Notes under the pieces: model-generated
Told to the model about the DNA's origin: nothing
Databases searched by the model: none
The model's input: only the letters and a program-made list of their open reading frames with translations
In this document: piece after piece, positions 25,129-35,183 of the stretch
How positions within the stretch are numbered: position 1 is the first letter of the stretch
Layout: each line of letters starts with the position of its first letter
Origin: CAZRHR01 sp964599915
Lineage (GTDB): Bacteria; Bacteroidota; Bacteroidia; CAIKAF01
Assembly: GCA_964599915.1 (NCBI GenBank)
Contig: CAZRHR010000004.1
Span: forward strand, 1-64,000
Reading direction: 5' to 3'
Length of the DNA stretch: 64,000 bases
Position numbers and translations under genes: made by a program

Positions 25129-28100
25129 ATGTACTGCAAAAAATTAAGCCTTTTCTTATTTTTTCTTCTTTTAACGACCTCGCTTTATCCTGCGACCTAT
25201 TATTGGATTGGTGGAAGTGGCAATTGGAATGACCTTAGCCATTGGGCCACAAGTTCCGGTGGTTCGGTTACGTATTTAAATCTACCTACTTCTCAAGACG
25301 ATGTGGTTTTCGATGGCAATTCATTTACCGGTGCAAGCCAAACGGTGTCGTTAAATGTCAACGAGGCGCTATGTAGAAACATGAGTTGGGCTGGTGTAAG
25401 TCAAAATCCCACTTTTTCCTCTACCAACACAAGTAACAAATTACGCATTTATGGTTCGCTCACCATGGCCTCTGCCATGAATTGGAATTTAAATGCGGAT
25501 GTATATTTCGAGGCCAATACTTCAGGGCATACCATCACTTCGTCCGGGAAGACTTTTCAGCGTTCAGTGTATTTGAATGCGATGGGAAGTTGGACTTTAC
25601 AGGATGCATTGAGCATTTCAAGCAACCTGTTCCACGTGGCGGGCACCCTGAATACCAATGCCCAAACTTTGACCATAGGGACGTACAATGCCCAAAGTTC
25701 CAATCCTTTATCCAGAACTTTGAACATGGCCAATTCTACCATGAACATTTCCGGATACTGGTATTTATATGCTGATTTATTTACCCTAAATGCTACCGGG
25801 TCCACCATCAATTTTACCACAGCCAACCGCAGTATGAGTAATTCTTACTACAACTGTGGCGTTTTTAATTTGGCTTTCAACCAGGTGAATTTCACCGCCA
25901 CCTCAGGCACCGGTTCTTTGTCCAATTCTTATTCAAGCAGTAGTTGTCGCATCGTTCCCACCTTTAATGGGGTGCAATTTGGGGCGAATGGAACGCTTAC
26001 GGGCGACGTTACCATTGGCACGCTTCAGTTTAGTCCGGGCGGCACATATACACTTCAAAACGGAAGAACGATAACCATTTCCAATAATTTATTGGCTTCC
26101 GGTGGCTGTTCAGGGGCCATCACCTTGAAATCCTCTTCTGCCGGCCAGCAGGCCTTTATGTCTAAATCTTCCGGAAGTGTTACTTTGACTAGGGTGAACC
26201 TTCAAGACATCAATTTTTCCGGTGGTGCAACGTGGACGGCTTCCAATTCTTTTGATTTAGGAAACAACACAGGGATTTCTATAAGCAGTCCGCCGGCGCG
26301 CACCCTTTATTGGGTGGGAAATGGCGGAAACTGGGATGATCCCAACCGCTGGAGTTTGACCTCAGGTGGCGCAGGCGGTGAGTGCATACCCAATTCCATA
26401 GACCACGTGATTTTTGATGCCAACTCGTTCTCTTCTTCAGGGCAAACTGTTTCCCTCAACACATTTAATGCGCTCTGCAAAGACATGACTTGGACCGGGG
26501 TGTTAAATACGCCCACTTTTTCCTCTACTGCCACTGCCAATAACTTGAGGATTCATGGTTCATTAACGGCTTCCGCCAACATGAACTGGAATTTAAATGC
26601 CGATGTATATTTTGAGTCCTCCACGTCCGGCAATACCATTACTTCTGCGGGCCGCACCTTCCAGCGCAGTATTTATTTCAATGGCGTGGGAACATGGACG
26701 TTGCAGGATGCCATGTCGGTGTCCTCGAATATTTTTCATGTGGCCGGTCATTGGAATACCAATGGCCAAACGGTAACCATGGGAACCTTTAATGCCCAGC
26801 AGTCCAATCCTTTGCCTAGAACGCTCACGATGACTAATTCTACCTTTAATATTTCCGGCTATTGGTATTTATATGCAGACCAATTTACATTGAACGCCAC
26901 CGGTTCCATCATCAATTTTACCACGGCGAACCGCAGCATGAGCAATTCATACTATAACTGCGGGGTGTTTCCGTTAAATTTTAACCAGGTTAATTTCACG
27001 GCCACCACAGGCACGGGTTCTTTATCCAATTCTTATTCCAGCAGTTCTTGTAGAATCGCACCCAGTTTCCAATCTGTAACTTTTAATTCAAATGGAACGC
27101 TGACCGGTGATCAAACCATTGGCACCCTCACCTTTACACCGGGTGGGACCTATACTTTACAAAATGGCAGAACCATTGATATCTTGAATCAAATTCAAGC
27201 CAGTGGCAACTGCACGGGGAGCATTACCATAAAAAGCAGCCAATCAGGGCAACAAGCCTTTGTCACAAAGTCTAGTGGTTCTGTGGCTTTGACGCGGGTG
27301 AATTTGAATGATTTGAATTTTGGAGGCGGCGCCACATGGACCGCTTCGAACTCTTTTAACCTTGGAAACAACACAGGTATTGTGATTTCCAGTCCTGCGC
27401 CACGAACTTTATATTGGGTGAGCAATGGCGGAAACTGGGACGACCCGAATCGCTGGTCGCTCAGTTCTGGTGGGGCAGGAGGGGAGTGTATTCCTTCCAG
27501 CATAGACGATGTGATTTTTGATGCCAATTCATTTAATCAAGCAGGCCAAACGGTTTCTTTGAACACATCCAATGCCCTTTGTCGTAACATGACTTGGACG
27601 GGTGTGGCACAAAATCCCAGTTTTACCTCTACAGCCACAGCGAATAACCTCAGAATTCATGGTTCTTTGGTGATGGCCCAAGGGATGAATTGGAATTTAA
27701 ATGCCGATGTGTATTTTGAATCGGCCCAAGCCACAGAAACCATTACTTCAGTAGGAAAAACCTTTCAAAGGAGTGTGTATATAAATGGACAAGGCACATG
27801 GACACTTACCGATTCCCTCACCGTTTCCAGTAACCTTTTCTTACAATCCGGCCAGCTTGTTTCTGCCGGGCAAAACCTTAACGTAGGTACTTTTAACGCC
27901 CAAAGCTCGAATCCACTCACTCGGAGTTTGAATATCTCTAATTCACATATGCGCATTGGTGGGTACTGGTATTTGTATGCGGACCAATTTACCCTCACGG
28001 CTACGGGTTCTACCCTTAGCTTTACCACTGCGAATCGCAGCATGAGTAATTCCTATTACAATTGTGGGGTGTTTCCACTTTCCTTTGATAAAGTAATTTT

Positions 28101-31017
28101 TACCGCCAATTCAGGTACAGGCTCATTATCCAATTCCTATTCCTCGACCAGTTGTCGTATTCAGCCAAGCTTTAACCTTTGTCAATTTAACGCGAACGGA
28201 AATTTGACAGGGGATGCCACCTTTGGCACTTTAATTTTTTCCGCCAATTCATCCTATGTACTTCCAGCTTCTCGTACCCAAACCATCACGAATACATGGT
28301 TGGTGTTAGGTTCTTGTACGGGCCCTATTTTACTTTCTTCATCTTCTGCGGGAACACAGGCCTTGGTTTCCAAATCTTCCGGTACGGTGAATGGGTTTTA
28401 CCTGCAAATTCGCGATGTAGCTGTGGGGGGCGGTGCCAGCTTCAATGCTTTGAATTCGGTGGATCAAGGAAACAATAGTGGTTGGGTTTTTGGCACGCTT
28501 CCTCCTCTGGGCCAATTGGGAACCATCCAAGGACCAACAGTGCTGTGTGGCCTCTCCACTGCCAATTTTCAAATCGCCCCTGTGGCGGGCGCTGCCTATT
28601 ACACATGGACTTTGCCTTCCGGAAGTACCTTGCAGTCCGGACAGTTTACCGATCAGATTAGTGCACAAATAGGTCAAGCGGGCCAGGTGTGTGTCACCGC
28701 TACCGATGGTTGCACCAACAGCTCAAATACCTGTTTAACGGTAAGTGCCGGAAGTGTTGCAGCCCCTGTGATTACGGCCAGCGGTCCACTTTCTTTTTGT
28801 GCCGGCGATAGTGTGGTGCTCTCCTCTAACCCCAATACTGGCATCAATTGGTCCAACGGTGCTACGGGCGCTTCATTATCGGTGACACAGCCGGGAACTT
28901 ACACGGCCACTTATACCGATGCGTTTGGTTGTACAAGCGCGGCCAGTGCAGGTTTGTCGGTTACCGTTTTGCCTTCTCCCACCCAACCTGTGGTTACCGC
29001 TTCTGGTCCGCTGCAGTTTTGTGCGGGAGATTCAGTGGTGCTTTCTTCTTCGTACAGTACAGGAAACCAGTGGAGTACAGGTGGTTCTCAGGCCAGCTTA
29101 ACGGTTAATCAATCTGGTATTTATAGTGTTCAGGTGATAGGAAGTAATGGTTGTGTTTCCAGTTCTACGCCTATACAGGTTCAAGTTAATCCGACTCCAA
29201 CGGCTCCAACCATAACCGCTTCTGGTCCAACGCAGTTTTGTTCTGGCGGTACATTGGTACTGCAAGCCACCGGAGGTAATGCCTTTGTTTGGTCCAATGG
29301 GGCCACTACTTCACAAATTACGGTCAATCAATCTGGAACTTACACAGCCCAAGCCTTAGACGGAAACGGTTGCCTTAGTGCGACAAGTTCCCCTGTTGCT
29401 GTAACCGTATTTCCGTCACCTGTACCTTCTGTGGTTACACCTTCTGGTACTGTAACCCTTTGTCAGGGAGATTCTGTCTTTTTGATGGCCAATCCACCGC
29501 TTAATGTGTTGTGGACCAATGGTGTCACTCAGCCCACCCAATGGGTCACACAATCCGGAAGTTACCAAGCCACGTACACAGACGCCAATGGATGTACTGC
29601 GATTTCTGCGGTTACCCAAATCAATGTTCAGCCCTTGCCTCCTGCGCCGGTAGTAAGTCCCACAGGTCCTTTGTCTCAGTGTGGAACTGGCCCTGTAACT
29701 TTACAAGCGACTTCCACAGGTCCCATTATTTGGTCCGATGGTTCCGCCGGTAACACCTTGAATGTATCGCAATCAGGTGGTTATTTTGCCACTACTACGG
29801 ATGCCAACGGTTGTACAAGCGTTTCTTCCAATGTAGTTAGCGTGGCTCTTCATCCGATTCCTCCTGCACCGGTATTAACGCCAGGTGGTAATGCATTTAT
29901 TTGTCAGGGAGGCACGTTGGTGCTTCAATCTTCCGCCGGGACGGCCACCCAATGGTCCACAGGTGCAACCGGAGCCAATCTTTCCGTAACTCAACCCGGA
30001 AGTTATACGGCTTTTGTTATTTCCGTTGAAGGTTGTACTTCTGCCGTGTCTCAACCGGTAATTGTTCAACAAGGTACACCGCCAGCACCTCCGGTTATTA
30101 CGGCCAATGGTCCGGTTTCTATTTGTCCGGGCGGACAGGTGCAATTACAAGCCAATGCAGGTCCCGGATTGTCATGGAACCTTGGTGGAACAAGCAATCC
30201 ATTGGTGGTGACCCAGCCGGGAACCTACTTTGCCACATTTACTGATGCCGGAGGCTGTACCAGCGCTTTCTCTAATTTTATTAATGTGGTGCTTTTATCT
30301 GCGCCTAATCCGCCCATCATCCAAGCGAATGGACCATTAAGTTTTTGTGCCGGTGGTCAGGTCACTTTAACCGTTCAAGGCAATAATCCTCAATGGAGTA
30401 CAGGGGCACAAACCTCATCTATTGCAGTAAGCCAGTCCGGCAGCTATTCGGCTACTTTAACGGGAACCAATGGCTGTAGCTCTGCTTCTTCCATTCCTGT
30501 GGTGGTGAATGTGTTTCCCTTGCCCGTGGTGATCGTTTCTGCTAATCCTTCCCCTTCATTTTATTGTACCACTGATCCCTTGGTTCAATTGTCTGCCCAA
30601 CCCTCAGGTGGAACTTGGTCTGGAAATGGTTGGAATGGGGCTGGATTCTCTCCGGGATTAGCCGGTGTGGGAACCCATACCGTCACCTATCAATTGCTAG
30701 ATTCTAATGGATGCACTGGCAGTCAGTCGTTAATTTTGTCCGTGCAGGATTGCAATACGGGATTGGACCCAAATTCATCCCTTGGTTTAAGCCTATTTCC
30801 GAATCCCACAGCGGACCAATTGACCCTTTCATGGGATGCACATTTGGCCCCCGCTACGATTCAAATTTTCGATATGCAAGGCCGTAAGGTATGGATGCAA
30901 ACCACAATACTTCAGAACGCTAGCGTGGTTCAGGTAGAGGATTGGCCAGCGGGTGTATATCAAGTTCATTTTTTCACTGCACAAGGCATGCATATCTTAC
31001 CTTTTGTGAAGAATTAA
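25129..31017 (+). CDS. giant secreted adhesin-like protein with triplicated unit, Ig-like repeats and type IX sorting domain
   Basis: A 1962-residue protein with a signal peptide (about 1-21, ending SLYPA). Three tandem units of 368-369 residues follow, beginning YYWIGGSGNW, LYWVGNGGNW and LYWVSNGGNW. Each has an early ALC(R/K)(N/D)M motif, a shared GYWYLYAD segment and a NSYYNCGVF segment. From about residue 1215 eight Ig-like/PKD-like repeats of roughly 73 residues appear (pattern GPLSFCAGDSVVLSS, then WSNGAT, then TDxxGC). The C-terminal 75 residues (LSLFPNPTADQLTLSWD to PAGVYQVHFF) form a type A sorting domain, so export by the window's type IX system and surface attachment are likely. 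Adhesion is inferred; no catalytic motif was seen. Confidence 0.88.
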   Translation: MYCKKLSLFLFFLLLTTSLYPATYYWIGGSGNWNDLSHWATSSGGSVTYLNLPTSQDDVVFDGNSFTGASQTVSLNVNEALCRNMSWAGVSQNPTFSSTNTSNKLRIYGSLTMASAMNWNLNADVYFEANTSGHTITSSGKTFQRSVYLNAMGSWTLQDALSISSNLFHVAGTLNTNAQTLTIGTYNAQSSNPLSRTLNMANSTMNISGYWYLYADLFTLNATGSTINFTTANRSMSNSYYNCGVFNLAFNQVNFTATSGTGSLSNSYSSSSCRIVPTFNGVQFGANGTLTGDVTIGTLQFSPGGTYTLQNGRTITISNNLLASGGCSGAITLKSSSAGQQAFMSKSSGSVTLTRVNLQDINFSGGATWTASNSFDLGNNTGISISSPPARTLYWVGNGGNWDDPNRWSLTSGGAGGECIPNSIDHVIFDANSFSSSGQTVSLNTFNALCKDMTWTGVLNTPTFSSTATANNLRIHGSLTASANMNWNLNADVYFESSTSGNTITSAGRTFQRSIYFNGVGTWTLQDAMSVSSNIFHVAGHWNTNGQTVTMGTFNAQQSNPLPRTLTMTNSTFNISGYWYLYADQFTLNATGSIINFTTANRSMSNSYYNCGVFPLNFNQVNFTATTGTGSLSNSYSSSSCRIAPSFQSVTFNSNGTLTGDQTIGTLTFTPGGTYTLQNGRTIDILNQIQASGNCTGSITIKSSQSGQQAFVTKSSGSVALTRVNLNDLNFGGGATWTASNSFNLGNNTGIVISSPAPRTLYWVSNGGNWDDPNRWSLSSGGAGGECIPSSIDDVIFDANSFNQAGQTVSLNTSNALCRNMTWTGVAQNPSFTSTATANNLRIHGSLVMAQGMNWNLNADVYFESAQATETITSVGKTFQRSVYINGQGTWTLTDSLTVSSNLFLQSGQLVSAGQNLNVGTFNAQSSNPLTRSLNISNSHMRIGGYWYLYADQFTLTATGSTLSFTTANRSMSNSYYNCGVFPLSFDKVIFTANSGTGSLSNSYSSTSCRIQPSFNLCQFNANGNLTGDATFGTLIFSANSSYVLPASRTQTITNTWLVLGSCTGPILLSSSSAGTQALVSKSSGTVNGFYLQIRDVAVGGGASFNALNSVDQGNNSGWVFGTLPPLGQLGTIQGPTVLCGLSTANFQIAPVAGAAYYTWTLPSGSTLQSGQFTDQISAQIGQAGQVCVTATDGCTNSSNTCLTVSAGSVAAPVITASGPLSFCAGDSVVLSSNPNTGINWSNGATGASLSVTQPGTYTATYTDAFGCTSAASAGLSVTVLPSPTQPVVTASGPLQFCAGDSVVLSSSYSTGNQWSTGGSQASLTVNQSGIYSVQVIGSNGCVSSSTPIQVQVNPTPTAPTITASGPTQFCSGGTLVLQATGGNAFVWSNGATTSQITVNQSGTYTAQALDGNGCLSATSSPVAVTVFPSPVPSVVTPSGTVTLCQGDSVFLMANPPLNVLWTNGVTQPTQWVTQSGSYQATYTDANGCTAISAVTQINVQPLPPAPVVSPTGPLSQCGTGPVTLQATSTGPIIWSDGSAGNTLNVSQSGGYFATTTDANGCTSVSSNVVSVALHPIPPAPVLTPGGNAFICQGGTLVLQSSAGTATQWSTGATGANLSVTQPGSYTAFVISVEGCTSAVSQPVIVQQGTPPAPPVITANGPVSICPGGQVQLQANAGPGLSWNLGGTSNPLVVTQPGTYFATFTDAGGCTSAFSNFINVVLLSAPNPPIIQANGPLSFCAGGQVTLTVQGNNPQWSTGAQTSSIAVSQSGSYSATLTGTNGCSSASSIPVVVNVFPLPVVIVSANPSPSFYCTTDPLVQLSAQPSGGTWSGNGWNGAGFSPGLAGVGTHTVTYQLLDSNGCTGSQSLILSVQDCNTGLDPNSSLGLSLFPNPTADQLTLSWDAHLAPATIQIFDMQGRKVWMQTTILQNASVVQVEDWPAGVYQVHFFTAQGMHILPFVKN
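25190..28500 (+). repeat. three tandem 1.1-kb coding repeats
   Basis: The conserved tryptophan codon of the YYW/LYW motif falls at 25204, 26311 and 27415, giving periods of 1107 and 1104 bases. The reading frame is kept. Long near-identical DNA stretches, such as the NSYYNCGVF region, make the copies substrates for recombination and for misassembly. Confidence 0.88.
28770..30520 (+). repeat. eight tandem Ig-like coding repeats of about 73 residues
   Basis: Eight units begin with an (I/V)xxxGP-type segment, followed by a C-x-G-[DG] cysteine motif, a W-S-x-G turn and a closing (D/N)xxGC. Paired cysteines per unit suggest a disulfide in each. A divergent unit precedes the series and another follows before the sorting domain. 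Confidence 0.82.
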
Positions 31018-31139
31018 GTGGAACAAATTCAGGAAAAAGGACCCTAGGAATTTTATCCTTTGTAGCCTAAGCCTTACCTTTGAAACAGGTTTTCTTCTAA
31101 GTGGAAGAGGACCTGTTTCTCTTTTTACCCCCACTGTGT

Positions 31140-32324
31140 ATGTCGTCACCGGTTCTAGATACCACGGCCCTTCATCCGGGCGAATTGCTTCGTGTATACC
31201 AGCAGCAAGTAAAATTCCCTGTTGAAAGTCAGGTGATTCAATTGGTGGGCATCTATGAACCAGGCAATCATCAGGCTTATGGTGGATATTATTATGATAA
31301 GTTGCGCGATGTGCAGGAAGATCAGTTTATTCCATTGATGGTTTCTGCACGGTATCGGACTTCCCTTTTGGCAGGGCATACCTGTACGGTGCGCGGTACC
31401 TTACAGCGGAAAATGCGTCAAGGTGCAATGATGTCCCTCCATTTGGTGGTTTCCGGTTTGCAGGATATGGTGTTGACGGAAGAGCGCAGTGAAGCTTCCC
31501 GAGCAAAATCCGCCTTATTGGAAGCGAGGTTGGAGCGTCCGTTTTACGATTTTGAAAAAATCATTCGGGAAAAAGTGGAAGCTCAAGAAAAGGTGCAATT
31601 GGTGGTCATCACCGGCAAAACCTCCATTGTGGATCAAGAATTCGAGCAGGCCAAAGGGCCATCTGATACTTGGCTAGATTTGCATTACTTGTACACTTCG
31701 ATGCGTGATCCGGCGCAAATTAAAGAAACGCTGATCATGGCAGAAGCCTTACAACCGGATGCGTTGGTTTTGATGCGTGGGGGAGGGGAAGGATTGGAGG
31801 TGTTTAATGAGCCCAACTTGTTGACCAGTTTTATGGCATTGCCCTTTTTATGGGCCACTGCATTGGGGCATGCCAAAGATGTATTGTTCGCCAAGCAGCT
31901 GGCAGATAAGACTTTTGATACACCAACGGCGTTTGGTTTTTTCCTTCGGCAAGCGGTGGAGGCCAGTGTTTGGTCGCGGGAACACCAAAAGGCTTTACTA
32001 AGTCAAGAGATAGGTGGTCAATTTCAACAGCAAATTGCCACCCAAACGGAGCAAAACCAACGTTTAACAGAGTTGCTGAACCAGCGAGAGGCTGTAGTGG
32101 AAAAAATGCAGCAGGAGGTTGCCCGATTGTTTGAGGTGCAGCGAGCGCAGGTGTTGGAGCATCAAACCTATGTCTTATCCCTTCAGCAAAAACAAGACGA
32201 GGAGCACCGAAGGCAGGAAGATATATTGCAGCGGTTGGAACGCCGTAATCGCCTGCTGATTGGATTGTTGGTTGGGGTAGTGGTTTTGGGGATGGTGGTT
32301 TTGTGGTGGGGTTTAAGGCGGTGA
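31140..32324 (+). CDS. ExoVII large-subunit (XseA)-like protein with C-terminal membrane anchor
   Basis: A 394-residue protein, from the ATG at 31140 (MSSPVLD). Residues 15-110 resemble an OB-fold nucleic-acid-binding domain. The middle region carries ExoVII large-subunit signatures: VVITGKTSIVDQEF (Asp near 165), LMRGGGEGLEVFN (Arg near 213), ALGHAKD (His near 244, Asp near 247) and the conserved TPTA. These correspond to the catalytic Asp, Arg, His and Asp of XseA. A long coiled coil (about 280-370) is followed by a 20-residue hydrophobic span (LLIGLLVGVVVLGMVVLWWG) and a short basic tail, not found in canonical XseA. No xseB-like gene is adjacent. Its 3' end overlaps the convergent 32313 gene by 12 bases. 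An ordinary housekeeping XseA is unlikely. Confidence 0.75.
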   Translation: MSSPVLDTTALHPGELLRVYQQQVKFPVESQVIQLVGIYEPGNHQAYGGYYYDKLRDVQEDQFIPLMVSARYRTSLLAGHTCTVRGTLQRKMRQGAMMSLHLVVSGLQDMVLTEERSEASRAKSALLEARLERPFYDFEKIIREKVEAQEKVQLVVITGKTSIVDQEFEQAKGPSDTWLDLHYLYTSMRDPAQIKETLIMAEALQPDALVLMRGGGEGLEVFNEPNLLTSFMALPFLWATALGHAKDVLFAKQLADKTFDTPTAFGFFLRQAVEASVWSREHQKALLSQEIGGQFQQQIATQTEQNQRLTELLNQREAVVEKMQQEVARLFEVQRAQVLEHQTYVLSLQQKQDEEHRRQEDILQRLERRNRLLIGLLVGVVVLGMVVLWWGLRR

Positions 32325-32750
32325 CACCAAATGCAATTCCAAAAGTACGCCCGAAGTTGTATGCTTTTTGGGTACACACAATGTGGTACCCGCAGGCAAT
32401 CGAATGGGGAGTTGCACCCGAAGGCTCGGATCCCCAGCGCCGTTTTGAGGTCCACTTTTTTCCGTGGCAGGCGTAAAAGCTAGCGTCATTTGATTGATTC
32501 GTAAGGTCCGCTCTTTGTAGGGAACAAAGTCTGAAAACCCACAAAAATCTGCCGGTTGTCCCGCAAACGCCGTTGATTTCTCCCCTGCATCTATGAAAAT
32601 CTCCAATATAATGGCTTCGTGGCCTTTAGGAATGGTGTAGGATTGCCCTTCCTTTAACATCATTAGGCTTTTTTCCCCTACGGCAGAGAGTTGTCCCCAA
32701 ATCATGCTACCGGTGAAAAACACCCCCATTAAGCAGATTAACTTTTTCAT
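32313..32750 (-). CDS. small secreted protein of unknown function
   Basis: A 145-residue protein with an N-terminal signal peptide (MKKLICLMGVFFTGSMIWGQ, probable cleavage after WGQ). The mature part is beta-rich without recognised motifs. It lies downstream of another secreted unknown and pyrG on the same strand, 71 bases apart. Its last 12 bases overlap the 3' end of the ExoVII-like gene on the opposite strand. Periplasmic or extracellular function unknown. Confidence 0.7.
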   Translation of the reverse strand: MKKLICLMGVFFTGSMIWGQLSAVGEKSLMMLKEGQSYTIPKGHEAIILEIFIDAGEKSTAFAGQPADFCGFSDFVPYKERTLRINQMTLAFTPATEKSGPQNGAGDPSLRVQLPIRLPAGTTLCVPKKHTTSGVLLELHLVSPP

Positions 32751-32821
32751 AGGATTGAAATTATAGAAAAATTAGGTACGAATTCCTAAGAGCAACACCC
32801 ATTTGGCGACCAAGAATGGAT

Positions 32822-33571
32822 TTACTCCCACCAAGTCTTTACATAAAACCTTCTGTAAGGTGCCCATACCAATTGGGAGGATCCCAGCCGATAAGGCAGG
32901 TCTTTGCCCACCGAAGCCACCGTGTGAATCTCTAATTTTACTCGTGCCCTATCTCCTCCCACAATACGGATGTCTAGAGGAATTTCATTTGATCCCTGCA
33001 TGATTTTTTCCCGGAGGTGCGCCACAATTTTTGCCCGCATTTCCAAACAATCAAATGCGGATCCTTCGCATGTGAAAGTGTATTCTGCCATGCCATCGAA
33101 TGTAATCCATTCTGGTTCTTCTACATAAAGTAAACGACGGTCGTTCTTCATGTCCGCATAGCCCTTTCGTGCCGCCTCTATATTTGGGAAGTCAAGTACC
33201 CTGATTTTTGGGGTCCTCGCTAGGTCCATTAACCCACGTAATCTGGAGGTTTCAAAAGCGTAGGTTTGTCCATTCCAAGCCAGGGTGTTGCAACCCAAAG
33301 AAATGCTCATCCATGTTGGATTTTCTTCTTTTTGAGGTTTAATCCAAAGGTAATAATGAACCCCGCACCGGTTATTCACTTGGGTTTTTCCGGTATCCAG
33401 ACCATGAAGGAACCTAGCTATGGCAAGGCTATCACGTAGATAAAATTCGCCAAGGGTATCTGCAAAACTTGGACTTTTTTCCGTATGTCGCATTCCAATC
33501 ATGAGGCTTTGCGCCAATATTGTGTTCTTTAGGAAAAAGAGCGCACATACAGAAAAAATGAACTTACGCAT
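32822..33571 (-). CDS. secreted protein of unknown function downstream of pyrG
   Basis: A 249-residue protein with a signal peptide (MRKFIFSVCALFFLKNTILAQ, cleavage after LAQ). The body contains three Cys residues after the leader and no domain that I recognise. The start overlaps the pyrG stop by eight bases, so it is probably co-transcribed with pyrG although nothing suggests a link to CTP synthesis. Confidence 0.72.
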   Translation of the reverse strand: MRKFIFSVCALFFLKNTILAQSLMIGMRHTEKSPSFADTLGEFYLRDSLAIARFLHGLDTGKTQVNNRCGVHYYLWIKPQKEENPTWMSISLGCNTLAWNGQTYAFETSRLRGLMDLARTPKIRVLDFPNIEAARKGYADMKNDRRLLYVEEPEWITFDGMAEYTFTCEGSAFDCLEMRAKIVAHLREKIMQGSNEIPLDIRIVGGDRARVKLEIHTVASVGKDLPYRLGSSQLVWAPYRRFYVKTWWE

Positions 33572-35183
33572 TTTGATAATGGTTTAAAGCAGCACCAATA
33601 AACCCTACGAAAAGGGGATGAGGGAGGTCAACCGTACTTTTATATTCCGGATGAAATTGGCTTCCAATGAAGAAAGGATGGTCTTTGATTTCAACGATTT
33701 CTACCAAACCCGCTTCCGGATGCGTTCCTGCGGCTATTAACCCTGCAGATTCAAAGGCAGATAAAAAACGATTGTTCAATTCATATCGGTGTCGGTGCCT
33801 TTCGGAAATTCGGTTTTTTCCATACAACTGATGGGCTAGGCTGTCTTCTGCCAAAACGCAGGGATAACTGCCCAAGCGCATGGTCCCTCCTTTGGCGACT
33901 TGTTCTCCCTGTCCCTCCATAAAATCAATGACCGGATGTTGGGTTTCCATTTGAAATTCTGTGGAATGTGCGCCAGACCAGCCAAGGACATGCCGGGCAA
34001 ATTCAATGACTGCGCATTGCATACCTAGGCAAATGCCTAAAAATGGAATTTTTGCCTCACGCGCAAAACGCACGGCTTCAATCTTTCCTTCAATACCTCG
34101 GTGACCAAAACCTGGTGCCACCAAAACGCCATGGATTCCGGCTAATTTTTCAGCGATGTTTTCTCGGTGTAATTCTTCGGAGTGAACCCACCGAATTTTC
34201 ACCCGCGTTTTATGGCTAACCCCGCCATGAATCAGGGCTTCATGGATGGATTTATAGGCATCCTTTAGCTCGATATATTTGCCTACCAAGGCGACTTCTA
34301 CTTCTTTTTCCGGATTTTTCAGGTCGTGCAAAAAGCGTTTCCATTGATTGAGATCTGGCGCATGAAACCCGGTGATTTGCAGTTTTTTCATGACCACTTC
34401 ATCCAGTTGTTCGGTCTGCATCATCAGCGGAACATCATATATAGATTCGGCATCCAAACATTCTATCACCGACTCTTGGCCCACATTACAGAAAAGCGCA
34501 ATTTTTTTTCGGATGTCTTCAGATAAAGGATATTCTGTTCTGCAAGCAACAATATCGGGCTGTACGCCTTGTTCCAGCAAGGTTTTTACAGCATATTGTG
34601 TGGGTTTGGTTTTAAGTTCACCCGCTGCTTTCAAGTAAGGCACCAGGGTCAAATGAATGACCAAACCATTTTGAGGGCCCAGTTCATATTTCAATTGACG
34701 AACCGCCTCGATGTAGGGTAGGGATTCAATGTCGCCCACTGTGCCCCCAATTTCCGTGATGATGACATCATATGCATCATCTTCGGCCAACAGTCCGATG
34801 CACCTTTTGATTTCATCGGTGATATGCGGAATCACTTGCACGGTTTTTCCCAGATAGTCGCCTCGGCGTTCCCGAGAAATAACAGTCTGGTAAATTCTGC
34901 CGGTGGTTACATTATTGGCCTGGGAGGTGGGTACGCCTAGAAATCTTTCGTAATGTCCAAGATCCAAATCGGTTTCCGCGCCATCTTCGGTCACAAAGCA
35001 CTCGCCATGTTCGTAGGGATTCAGTGTGCCCGGGTCCACATTGATGTAGGGATCCAGTTTTTGAATGGTTACCCGAATTCCTCTGGCTCTTAGTAGTTTT
35101 CCAAGAGATGCAGAAACAATTCCTTTGCCCAGAGAAGAGGAAACCCCGCCGGTAACGAAAATAAATTTTGCTTTAGATGGCAT
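33564..35183 (-). CDS. pyrG: CTP synthase (glutamine-hydrolysing)
   Basis: This 539-residue enzyme converts UTP, ATP and glutamine to CTP. The N-terminal amidoligase domain starts with FVTGGVSSSLGKG (P-loop) and contains the DPYINVDPGTLNP motif. The C-terminal class I glutaminase has the nucleophile motif GICLGMQ and the His-Glu pair in QFHPEYKS. Full length with both domains intact. A -7 octamer TACCTTTG lies on the minus strand at 35216-35209, 26 bases before the start. It heads a likely three-gene unit with the two secreted unknowns. Confidence 0.98.
   Translation of the reverse strand: MPSKAKFIFVTGGVSSSLGKGIVSASLGKLLRARGIRVTIQKLDPYINVDPGTLNPYEHGECFVTEDGAETDLDLGHYERFLGVPTSQANNVTTGRIYQTVISRERRGDYLGKTVQVIPHITDEIKRCIGLLAEDDAYDVIITEIGGTVGDIESLPYIEAVRQLKYELGPQNGLVIHLTLVPYLKAAGELKTKPTQYAVKTLLEQGVQPDIVACRTEYPLSEDIRKKIALFCNVGQESVIECLDAESIYDVPLMMQTEQLDEVVMKKLQITGFHAPDLNQWKRFLHDLKNPEKEVEVALVGKYIELKDAYKSIHEALIHGGVSHKTRVKIRWVHSEELHRENIAEKLAGIHGVLVAPGFGHRGIEGKIEAVRFAREAKIPFLGICLGMQCAVIEFARHVLGWSGAHSTEFQMETQHPVIDFMEGQGEQVAKGGTMRLGSYPCVLAEDSLAHQLYGKNRISERHRHRYELNNRFLSAFESAGLIAAGTHPEAGLVEIVEIKDHPFFIGSQFHPEYKSTVDLPHPLFVGFIGAALNHYQNA

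Noticed and set aside
31831..32544. A 237-codon minus-strand frame
   Set aside because: Antisense to the ExoVII-like gene and overlapping the secreted 32313 gene; no signal or domain.
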